Origin: Oenanthe sinensis
Lineage: Eukaryota > Streptophyta > Magnoliopsida > Apiales > Apiaceae
NCBI GenBank assembly: GCA_028671895.1
Contig: JAPMAC010000231.1
Location: forward strand, 11,124,001-11,188,000
DNA: 64,000 nucleotides
Reading direction: 5' to 3'
Shown here: positions 1-10,600 of the stretch, piece by piece
Position numbering within the stretch: the first letter of the stretch is position 1
Layout: every line of letters starts with the position of its first letter
Made by a program: the position numbers and the translations under genes
Notes under the pieces: generated by a model
Databases searched by the model: none
Told to the model about the DNA's origin: nothing
The model's input: the letters and a program-made list of their open reading frames with translations, nothing else

Positions 1-812
1 TACATGGAACATTATTCACGAAAGGTTTAATTGAATCACCAATTATTATTATTACTTGGGTAATAATGATGTATTACTAGATACCACTCATTGTTTATAA
101 TTTTATTATTAGATAATAAAATTATTGCCAACGTAATAATAACCTAAAGGGTCATACACAAAGAACGTCAAAACGGAGGTTTATTTAAATTATGAATTTA
201 AATATATTATTGTTTATTCGAATTTAATTATTGAATTAATTAAGTGGGATTTGATTAATTATATTAGAATTCAGATTTAATAAGTAATATTATTATTCGA
301 ATTTAATTATTGAATTAATTAAGTGGGACTTGATTAATTATATTAGAATTTGGATTTAATAATAATAATAATCCAAAATCAGAATGGGTTTTGGAAACCA
401 CATGGATTAGGGTTAGGCCCTAAATCTCTCTCTCCCCTATATATACATAATGATATAAAGTATTAGGATTTAATCATCAGATTTCATTTTAGAGAAAAAA
501 TCCCTAGCTGCTCAACATCAAGAGAGGCTAGAAAAAGAGAGAGAGAGGCAAACAATTTGGATAGTACCGACTCTGGTGATCGTAGGACGATCGGGCCTTC
601 GTGTGGACTTCTTTGGAGAGCAGATCTTTGCAACAAAGGACTGATGTGATTCATCTTTTCTGGACCTCCATTAAACAGAATACGAAAAGATTTGTTAAGG
701 TGCAGACTTTTTCACCATAATCATCCAAAGTTATACATGGATCCTGCGATAAAGTTTCATTTTTTTATTATTTTGCGTTTTTCCGCTGCATTTTCATTCC
801 CGAAACCCTTCA
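1..812 (+). repeat. 5' LTR of element A (left part outside the window)
   Basis: It ends in CCCTTCA at 812, directly before a tRNA-iMet primer site. The sequence closely matches the reverse complement of 48302-49060, the LTR of element E, including a long AT-rich stretch and the CCCTATATATACATAATG promoter-like region near 436. It does not match the distal part of the 3' LTR at 20343-22377. Confidence 0.85.
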
Positions 813-828
813 ATGGCATCAGAGCTAC
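813..828 (+). promoter_or_regulatory. Primer binding site of element A
   Basis: ATGGCATCAGAGCTAC directly follows the LTR end. It matches the plant initiator-Met tRNA 3' end complement (TGGTATCAGAGC) with one mismatch. This fixes both the orientation and the LTR boundary. Confidence 0.85.
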
Positions 829-2611
829 GTGTATAATGGGATGATTTGGTTATGTGTTTAACAGCTTTTTGATGTATGTAAACATATATATGATATGCCA
901 TGACTATATGTTGATATATATGTTTTATATGATTTTGAATATATGATTTTGAATATATGATTTTGAATATATGATATTCATGTGTTTTATAATCATGGGA
1001 TGATTGTGTGTATTGCTGTATGTATATGATACATGTTTGTTCTTGTTATGGGAATCGTATTCGATACGTATTCTGAAACGGCTTCGGTAGATTTTCTGAA
1101 ATCTGTGTCTAGTGTCTGATTTTCGCAAATGATATGTATTTTCTGACTGGAATCATGTCACTGAGCAATACTGACAAATTCAGCTTCGCCTCTGTAAGCC
1201 GTTTGACGACGTTACAGGCCCCGAAACAGCGATTTATTATTTTCTGAAATTTATTTGATTTTCTGAAATTTCGAAATTTATTATATATGATTATATGATA
1301 TGTTTATATAATCTGAGATATATTACATGTGTTATGTAATAACATGGTGGATGGTTATGGCCTAAAGACCCATAGGATAGTGGTTTTGTTTTATGGTTTT
1401 GGTTTCTAAATACGACTTGCATGTCGTTTATTCATTATAATTGTTAATCTTGAATGTAACTCGAGTTCTTCTTGTAATTTCATTAGAATAGATTTATTTA
1501 TTATTCAATGTAATTGTTCAATGAAGACTTGGAAGCAAGGAAGCTAGGAGGCAATCCAGATGATGGAGCAATGAAGAAGATAAAGACATGTAATAGTGTA
1601 GTATTTGAAACCATCATAGATTGACCTTGATAATTTCATTAGCTTGGAAATATCACATAGGATGGGGCCATAACCAAACACGTTTAATTTACGCATAATA
1701 CATATATGTATATGAATGCATGTGTAGATACGTATGTGTTGGAATGATGAATGTATTAGATACGACACTCATGCCATGCCTGCTTAAAAAAGATAAAATC
1801 TATAAGGATTCATGATTTTAAAATTAAACAAACTATCATGAGATTCTTGTGTTTATGAAACACGGTATTGAATATAAATTTTCTTTTTCTGATATGGGGA
1901 GATTTTATCAAAAGCGAATTATTATTCGTAAGAAAGTTGGGTTTTAAGTGAGACCGCTTGTGACTTCTCCGACGATCTGGAAATCGAACCATTGACGAAT
2001 ATTGAAATGGATTATTTGATCAAGGAAAAATTGATAATCTCTTTATGGTGGGATCATGATCGTTCATATAAACATTAAAATCCCTAAATAAATATTAAGT
2101 TAATCGGATGTCTTCCAATGTTTAATACTCATCAAGATCTAGATTGAGAAGGAGTGGGTTTGTCAAAGCAATGTGCTTTTATCAATCATGGGAACACGTG
2201 ATAAGTAAGAGACTTAGTTTGTTGAAACATTGAGTCTAACTTAACTAAATCATCACAATAGGATTATGGGTTTAGAGGCATAGAGTTTGGTGAGATTTAT
2301 TGGATAAATGTGTACAAAGTGTTGTTCCACCAAACTATCCAAGAGTTATATTTGATATAATCGACTAATGTTGTCTACCTAAATAGTCGTGTTTTGGGTG
2401 TATTAACCAACACTATCTTAAAACATGGATGAAATATGGATCTTGGCTCACTAGAAAGATTTAATGAAATACTTTCCGAATTAATAGTTAGGGCTATTGA
2501 TTTGATAAAAATAGTGGGAGATATATATTATGAATGTATATGATAATCACTTGAACATAATTAAACTTCTGCAACTAACTAATATGCATTTTTAAACATT
2601 GTAGATATTTA
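829..2611 (+). other. Untranslated leader of element A
   Basis: About 1.8 kb between primer site and gag with no supported coding region. It contains a 14-bp tandem repeat (GATTTTGAATATAT, about three copies at 930-975). Short ORFs on the opposite strand here look like chance AT-rich frames. Confidence 0.6.
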
Positions 2612-3475
2612 ATGGCAAACAACACAAATAAATTCTCTATGATAGCAACCCTTGAGAAGGACAAGCTGAAAGGAACTAACTTCCTTGATTGGTATAGGAA
2701 TTTGAGGATTGTCCTCAGGCAAAAGCGAAAGCTTCACGTCATTGAAATTCCTTTAGCTGCTCCTTCTGCTGAGAATGCAACTCGTGTTCAGCAAAATGCT
2801 TATCAGAAGCATATTGATGATGTGAATGATGTTGCGTGTCTCATGCTTGCAACCATGAGTGCTGAGCTTCAAAAATAACATGAGCATATAGATGCTTATG
2901 AGATGATTGAATACCTTCAAAGAATATTTGAGGGACAAGCTCGTCAAGAAAGGTTTGACACGAGCAAAGAACTGTATGCTTGTAAACAGGGAGAGCGTGA
3001 ACCTGTTCAACCACATGTTCTAAAGATGATAAGTTATATTGAGTATCTTGATACTTTGGGTTTCCCGATTAGTCCGGAAGCTCGGATTGACTTGATGTTG
3101 CAATCTTTGAATAACAACTATACTCATTATGTTATGAACTACAATATGAATGAGATAGACAAAACACCCACTGAATTGTTGGCCATGTTACGAACGGCTG
3201 AAACCAACATGAAAAAAGGCTGAACCTGCTGCCATGTTGATGGTAAACAACAAAGGTAAGGCTAAAAGGAAAGGCAAATGGAAGGGAAAGAAGAAGATTG
3301 GATCTATTTCTGGTCCCAAGCCAAAGACTAATCCCAAACAGGCTTTAAAGCTTAAGGGTGCTGTTGCAAAGGTTGATTGTCACAACTGTGGTAAACCAGG
3401 TCATTGGAAGAGAAACTGTCATGCTTATTTGGAGGATCTGAAGAAGAAGAGGGTTGGTCAAGCTTCTGATTCAGG
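2612..3475 (+). pseudogene. gag of element A, with a premature stop and a frameshift
   Basis: The start ATG opens a copia Gag (retrotransposon UBN2-type capsid) with the typical NFLDWYRNLR stretch near residue 24. A TAA at 2876-2878 interrupts the frame. The frame continues from 2879 through the conserved FEGQARQERFDT region to a stop at 3221. An extra G in the run near 3214-3219 then shifts the frame, and Gag resumes with a lysine-rich stretch and a zinc knuckle CHNCGKPGHWKRNC (CX2CX4HX4C) at about 3378-3419. The normal product packages element RNA. This copy cannot be read through. Confidence 0.85.
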
Positions 3476-3905
3476 TATTTATGTTATAGAGGTCAATTTT
3501 TCTACTTCTACATCATGGGTATTGTATACTGGATGTGGTTCTCACATTTGTATAAATGTGCAGGAGCTACAAAGGAGTAGGACTTTGGAAAAGGGAGAGA
3601 TCGACCTACGAGTTGGCAATGGAGCAAAGGTTGTTGCCTTAGCTGTAGGGACTTATTATTTATCGTTGCCCACTGGGCTTATTTTAGAACTTGAGAACTG
3701 TTTTTACGTGCCTGCAATTTTCAGAAACATTATTTCGGTTTCTTGTTTGGACAAGAAAGGTTTTGCATTTTCAATTCAGAACAATAGTTGTTCCTTTTCT
3801 TTGAATAATGTTACCTATGGGGTTGCACGTTTATTTAATGGTTTATATTTTCTTGATTTAGACACTCATATCTATAATGTGAATAACAACATTTTAAAAC
3901 TAATG
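3476..3905 (+). pseudogene. Protease domain of element A, catalytic Asp replaced
   Basis: It is continuous with the second half of gag. The aspartic protease site normally reads LDTGCGSH in this group; here it reads LYTGCGSH, with TAT at 3525-3527, so the catalytic aspartate is a tyrosine. The downstream ILELENCFYVPAIFRNI region is typical of copia protease. A further frameshift near 3890 ends this frame at a TAA at 3909-3911. Confidence 0.8.
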
Positions 3906-4429
3906 ACTTAAATCAAACATACCTCTGGCACTATCGTTTAGGCCATATAAATTATAAGCGTATTTCCAAGTTATATAAGGATGGATACTTGGATAAGTTT
4001 GATTTTAATTATACGAAGTATGCGAACCTTGTCTCATTAGAAAAATGACTAAAGCTCCTTTTACTGGACAAGGTGAAAGGGCCACTGAACAATTAGAACT
4101 TATACATAGTGATGTATGTGGTCCTATGCGTACTATGGCAAAAGGTGGCTTTTACTACTTTATCACGTTTACTGATGATTTCAGTAGATATGGATATGTG
4201 TATCTTATGAAGAAGAAATCTGATTCTTTTAAAAATTTCAAAGAATAAAAGCTGAAATAGAAAAGAAATCTGGCGGAAGTATTAAGACTCTACGATCTGA
4301 TCGTGGAGGTGAATACTTAAGCCATGAATTTAAGAGTTTATTAAAAGAATGTGGTATTGTATCACAACTAACTCCTCCCGGAACACCACAATGGAATGGA
4401 GTTTCTGAAAGGAGGAATCGTACTTTGTT
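3906..4429 (+). pseudogene. Pre-integrase and 5' half of integrase of element A, cut by element B
   Basis: The pre-integrase zinc region (RLGHINYKRISKL) and the integrase core are recognisable. The first catalytic Asp lies in LIHSDVCGPM (codon 4111-4113), the second in LRSDRGGEY (4299-4301), and the Glu in NGVSERRN (4407-4409). A one-base loss near 4246 creates a stop at 4246-4248, so the reading changes frame. The frame is then broken at 4430 by the insertion of element B and continues at 18121. Confidence 0.85.
4425..4429. repeat. Left target-site duplication of element B (TTGTT)
   Basis: TTGTT immediately precedes the TGTTAGG terminus of B. The same five bases follow its other end at 18121-18125. 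Confidence 0.93.
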
Positions 4430-6364
4430 TGTTAGGCCCCGGAAGTATCGTAGAAGGGGGGTTGAATACGATACTCACTAAATCAAAAATTCTTTCGAAT
4501 CTTTTGCGGATAAATAATTTAGAGTTCGATTAGTGGGCTCGTGTTCTTGAGGTGAATAGTGTTTACGGAGCTGCTTACTAATTTTCTGTGTTTAGGATTA
4601 ATCATTTCGGTTCTGGAAAATCAGTAATAAAATAAACAACACAAGATTCGGGGAATATATCATTTGATAAATATAAACCCTGAGGTTGCTACACCCGGTC
4701 AACAAATCCGGTCCGAAGAACAAGTTCTTCGCTGCTTAACAAAAACATATAACTCTCAATTTCCTATACAAGTATTTCTAGATCAGTACAAAGGAAACTA
4801 AGACCGTAGAGAGTGATATATAGTGGCCCTGAACATTTTTCATTAAGGAACCGACCACTGATACATCTCCGGTGAGGAGGTATAGATTTTTCTGGTGTCT
4901 CTCCTCTCCGGCTTCGCCTTTTCTCTCTCTGGTTATTTTTGTTGTGTTGCTGAAGACTCCTCCAAATGAATGGCTCTGCTTCAATTTATGTGTAGGCTTT
5001 TTCAGTACAGCTACGTGGCTTCATGTGGTCCAAGTAACTGAGCTGCTTCTTCACTTCTTGAATTAACAACCGTCGAGACATTTTATTTATAACCATCGGT
5101 GAGTCTGTTGATAACCGTCGAGACTGAAATAAATCACTTAAAACAATTTTGCTCAAGGATATCAATGATAGGTGGCATGCTGTGGCTGGCTGTAGATTAA
5201 ACAATCTTAAACCCTCAACTATCGAAGTGCCATAACTATCGAGACTTAACCGTCGATGGAATAAATAATCTGGATATTTATCTGAGTCCCTTAACTATCG
5301 AGCTGCTGTAACCGTCGAGACGAAACAGTCGAACCCAATAACTATCGACTCAAAATGCATAACCGTCGAGTGAAATAAAATAAATAATATATCCAAAATG
5401 GTAACCGTCGAGTGATTTGCTAACCGTCGGTAAATAAGATGAAATAGCCAAACAGGAAACCCAACCGTCGGAAATAAGACAAAACAGCCAAACAGCCTAT
5501 AACCAACTATCGGTAAATAAGACGAAACAGCCAAACAGCTAAAACCAACTGTCGGTAATTCACCTTAGCCGTTTTTCCAACGATTCAAAGCTCTGTAATA
5601 TTTCTTTTCACTGCAACCAAGTTAATAAATTTACCTTTACTACTTGAACTTGATTTTCTCCGAGCTTTAGCACACAACGGTTATACAGCCAATTCTTTTC
5701 TAACATAGATGCAGTTCTCAATTCCTTTTGTGCTGACGTTTAGTGCGACTGGTCTGGTTCACAAACGACTAACACGAACTTGATCTTCACATCTTCTTGA
5801 CTATTCAATTGGCCCTGTTTCTCTAGCTGTTAAGAAGTGCTTCTATTGTAAGTACATTGGAATCCTCTGACACTTATGTTGAACCATAAACATATCTGAA
5901 ACCCTGAACATCTTCGAACTTTATCCTTCACTGAAGTCTGTACATATGAATGAACTTCCTCCAGCAATCTATAATAGACTCCAAGATTCCATCTAATATT
6001 TTGATTCTTTGTATTTGCCGTATATTCTATCTTCTCGATTCCTGTACTTGAGCTCTGCAATTCATTGCTTGACTGATTTGCAGATTTGGATCACTAGAAT
6101 CTTTCTGGTACTTTGACAACCGCTTCACTGCTTCCACATCCTTGAATACTTCAACCTTTATTCTTCACTGAGGCATGAACATATTAATGAACTTCTTCCA
6201 GTGAACTAATGCTTCAAGTCTGTAGATTTCTTCTTTATCCTTTGTCTTTACCAAGTCTTCATGTCTTCCTGATTCCGGTGATAACTTCATATTATTTACA
6301 CGTCCTGTTCTTGTGTTGAGTTATAACCCTATATTACATATAGGTCTATACATAAAGCCTTTCA
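4430..6364 (-). repeat. 3' LTR of element B
   Basis: On the + strand it reads TGTTAGGCCCC...AAGCCTTTCA, and its partner is 16186-18120. It contains a TATA-like ATATATA at 4816-4822 (- strand promoter). Upstream of that in the transcriptional sense is a cluster of about 16 copies of AACCGTCGAG/AACTATCGAG-like motifs between 5069 and 5555. A block shared with other LTRs lies at 5731-5805. Short ORFs inside it are not genes. Confidence 0.93.
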
Positions 6365-6378
6365 ATCTCCCCCTATTT
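6365..6378 (-). promoter_or_regulatory. Polypurine tract of element B
   Basis: The + strand reads ATCTCCCCCTATTT; its complement AAATAGGGGGAGAT directly abuts the LTR. A second similar tract (ATCTCCCCCTATGG) lies near 6921-6934, and a C-rich run lies near 7087-7094. Confidence 0.8.
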
Positions 6379-7456
6379 GTTTGGTAGAGATTAACAAGCA
6401 AATCCCTAGAGGATAACTCAACTAACTACAAGAAAATATTAATGCTCTAGATTTATAAATAATACTACTTGGGTTCTGGATGATATAATACATTTCCAGA
6501 TTTCTATAAAGTAAAGAGAAATAGAAAATGAGTGTTCCTTTAGCACTGAACGCATCTTCAATAGATATCATCTTCATTCCTCTGTGTTTGAGCTTTTCTC
6601 TGCTTTAAAATCCTTCATAGCTTGACCTACAAAGAACTTATCATAAACTGAGCTTCATAAGAATCAAAATTCCTGGGAACATCTTCAATAAAATATAGAA
6701 CATTGCTCAAATAATGTTTTCACCTTGAAAATGTGATTCTCCTTCTTATTCTTCTTCTCCCTTTAGAAAATCAATGGAATAGTCATCTGTTCTTCCCACT
6801 TGGATTAGGAATCCTCTTCTGACAACTCCTTTCAAGTATAGAATACAACTTCTTGATTCTCCCATATTTCTGTTGTTTCCCCTCAGGATCAGAAGATAAG
6901 ATTTTCTTTTTCTCGTCTCAAATCTCCCCCTATGGATATTAACTTCTCCCAAGGATGCGAACCCCTTTTCCCTTTAAGGATCCAGGAACTTCCCTTAATG
7001 ATCCAGGATACGAACCCCTTTAGGATATTAACTTTTCCAAAGTACGAAGATAAGACTTTATTAACTTCCTTTTTCTTCCTATAAATTCTCCCCCTTAGTT
7101 GAGGAATCCTCCAATGGCCCACTTTTGAATGGTTTGTCTTCCAGAGAAGGTTCTCGTCTGTCGTTGATCGGGAAAAATATAGTAGCTTTTCTTTCAGAAG
7201 TAGCAAGTAGCAAGGGTAAGTGTTTGGCTTAAGGTTTCCTCACTTCTACTATGTTCTGTTAGTGTTTACACTTTAGTATTGAGCATTTTAAGTGTTTCAC
7301 TCTTTCTCTCCCTATCTCTCACTCAAGTGTATCTCTCCCTCACTTTCACTTAAGTGTTTTTCTCTCTCTCACTTTCACTCAAGTGTTTTTCTCTCTCTCA
7401 CTTTCACTCTGCATTCCAAATATAGCCTTCTGTACCTGCAAGTGAAATCCGTCAAT
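6379..7456 (-). other. Element B, 3' untranslated part with extra PPT-like tracts and a 29-bp minisatellite
   Basis: No supported gene. PPT-like pyrimidine tracts recur near 6921 and 7087. A minisatellite of AGTGTTTTTCTCTCTCTCAC-type units of about 29 bp occupies about 7290-7410 in three to four copies. Confidence 0.6.
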
Positions 7457-8292
7457 TCATATATTCCCAACACCTGATTCATCAGAATGAACTGAATCAC
7501 TATCAAGTGGAGAATTGCCTCGTTGAGGTGTTCTTGATCTATCATGCATAAGCACTGTCTCAGCACCAGACTCAATAGATTTTGCTAAATCACTGTCTAG
7601 TGGAGCCTCACCTCTTTGAGATGGGTTATCCCAAGATATTAAATCTTTTAGGGAATCCTGTCTTGTTCTATCAAGGAGTTGCCTCACACCTTCTCCGTAA
7701 ACGGGAGGTGGACATTCCTTTTCAGGATCTAGAAATGTTCCTTCCAGGAGGGGTGACGTAGTAGACAATGTAATGAATGGCAAATTAGAGTCTACGTTTC
7801 CCTCGTAACCCTGTGACGGGTAATTTGTTAACATGCCTATACCTCTCACTGTGCACGTCTTGCAATGTGTTCCTAGAATTTATCTGTTTAGGCTTACCAT
7901 CAGCGTGAGCGCTAGTGGTGTGCTTGACTCATTACAAGATGCTCTGGCTGATGAGCGAATTTCAATGGACTCACCCTGTTGAGAGAATGATTCCAGAGAC
8001 AGTTTTATTGCCTTTTTCAGCTCTGCATCTTTTTGAGAAGATACAGATGAGCTTACAGATACCTCAGTTATATACTTCTTTACTTCGCTGGAGGTAGAGC
8101 TGTGGGTGCACTTCCGACTTCATCCTTATTTGCTGCATCAAGTGCAGTTTCTCCCTTATCAACCTCTAATTTACATAAGTTCCTTATATCTCCAAGGGTT
8201 AATATATGGAAGTGGATGAATGAGTGTTTGGTATTAAGGCCTGGGTAAGAGATTGATGGGTTTTCAACCTCTTGGCCAGCTTCTGTAGCCAC
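7457..8292 (-). pseudogene. Extra ORF of element B downstream of pol (unknown function, broken)
   Basis: Two open pieces on the - strand, 8292-8080 (70 codons) and 7849-7457 (130 codons), are separated by stops. The second ends in a polar stretch with MHDRSRTPQRGNSPLDSDSV, which is clearly similar to RHDRSRHLRG...SPLGGDSV encoded at 27499-27590 in element D. Its place between pol relics and the 3' LTR is where Sireviruses often carry an additional ORF. I see no signal peptide or transmembrane segment, so I do not call it envelope. Confidence 0.55.
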
Positions 8293-10600
8293 TGGGGGCT
8301 AAACGGATAAAATCAATTAAATAAAATAAAGAAATAATCACTTTAACATTCCAAAATATATTTTTCATCTCAAAGAGAAGGAAAAATATAATAAGGAATG
8401 GTAATGGATTGCATTAATGCACTTTTAGTAAAAGAGTTTTGTCGGTTCTAAAGATTTATCATTTAAAAGCGTGAAACCAATAGAAATTTTCTTTAAGATA
8501 CTTATCCCATAATAAAACGCGAGAGTATCAGAGAAAAATTCTATCTCTTATGAATTTCTTATAAGGCAAACTTCCCATAATAAAATGCGGGAATTTACAC
8601 CAAAGAAGAAATTCAACTCTTCTACCAAATTCTATCTCAATAAAATGACTCTTTTCCTTTAAAACCTAAGTACTGTAAGTTTTAAAAACAATTTTGCAAA
8701 ACATCTTTATCAGATAGAGGACTATGATTTTCCGACTCATAATGCAATTATGATTTATATCATTTTCGTCCATTTGATAGTATCCCCGACTTAAAATAAA
8801 AACATGACAATTGGGGTGAATGAATGCTTAACAATACAGTACTAGGCTTTCAAAGCAACAATCACTGTTTTGGTACTATGAATCAATGTGAAACATACAT
8901 TGAAACAAGTATTTGAAAACAAATAATTTTACAAGTGATTGATACCTCGAAGTTAAAACAATTTTTCCAAATAAAATAGCAGTCACAAAGTTTCTGCCAC
9001 TTTAAAAAGAAAAATTAAGAGAGAAAACTGTTTTGAAAATATAGCATTTAAAACCAGCTTTGGAGAGAAGATAAAATAGTTTAAGAATTAAAGAAAGATT
9101 ATCCTCAAGAAAAGTTTGATTCACACTCTAAGATTTAGAAATCAAAGTAGGGCTGTAAATCAAATGATTTTCAAAAGAGAAGTTTTGAAAAAGAATTCTG
9201 AAGTTTTCTTATCTAAGCTGATAAAAAGTGAATGTATATTTGAATAATACATTTTGAAAAAGAAATAGACAAAAATTTCTTTTTAAATACATTCAGGAAC
9301 CAGTCTAAGAAAGAAAACTAAATATACTAATACTAACGGCTTTTTCAAAAACCAATTTTTACTTAGAATAAAAACTAAGCAAATCCATTAGTATTAATAT
9401 ATCACAATTATTTTGTAATAAAATATTATTCAATTATCACAAAGTAATAAAAGAGAATATTTATACTACGAATAATTATGCTTCGAATTTATTTTAATTT
9501 ACTTAAATCATGGAAAAGATATTTCACTGAATTGTTTTATATCATCATGATTTAAACAAATCAAAATAAATTAAATATTTATACTGCACTAAGCAATTGC
9601 CAATCACATGCATATATATCAAATAAACAAGACAATCATTCAGTAGAACAATAAGGATTTAGACATATTTTTATTATTAGTGATTTCAGATAAACAACTT
9701 GTTTTATCACTAATATTAAAAATATCACAATTAATTGCACGCTGATACCAATTATTTGATATTTAACAATAATTTCAAGATGCAAGAAACTGTGCTTCTT
9801 ATATTTTATCAAATCAAAATTATGAAACTGATAATCATTGAATTGTTTCAATTCATAATTTTAATAAGATAAAATAAATTCGCTAAATACTAAAATATTC
9901 ATTAAATTGAATATGAGCATCTAACTTCCTACGCCATATCTAATAATTATCACTATAGCATATTACAATTATACTCATAACAATTATTATTGATATATGT
10001 AAGCTCGAGAAAATAGTTGAATAGAAATTCACAAGTCCTTTAAATATAGACATTTAACACTTGTGTTCCTAATAGCAACTTCTCGCAACAAAAAAAAATT
10101 TAGAAATATTTTCTAAGTATATAAAATATTGAGAATTTTATACACATAACTTAGAAAATACTTCGTCTTCCAATATTAGTGAGTTTTGAAATATGCATCA
10201 ATTACTTAGAACAGAAATTCTAAATAATGTCACTAATATCAAAAGTATCACAATTATTTGTAATAGAATATTTAAGAATATCAGAGCAATTAAGCAAGAC
10301 ATCTTGACTAATACTCATCAAATATTTAACATGCAAATAATTATGCTTCTAACTTATGCTAAGTAATTTAACTACCACTTATATATATTGCATTGTAAGC
10401 ATGATAATTAAATTAGTAGCAAAAAGTATGAGGTACTGAATTTAAAAATAAATTCACAAGTCCTTTAAATATGGAAAATTTAATACTTGTGAACTCATTT
10501 GAGAATTCCTTGCACATGGGATTTCCAATAAATATTCATATAATTAATATCCCAAATTCACTAACCAACTTAGATAAAATAAATTTATCAAGTTGTTCAG
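8293..10600. other. Interior of element B with no recognisable gene
   Basis: AT-rich sequence full of stops in all frames. Short direct repeats occur, for example TTCACAAGTCCTTTAAATAT at about 10028 and again near 10451. It probably derives from degenerated pol or extra-ORF sequence. Confidence 0.5.

Noticed and set aside
4778..6060. Several ORFs of 60-80 codons, duplicated at 16534-17816
   Set aside because: They lie inside the two LTRs of element B, on both strands, and follow the motif array rather than any protein family.
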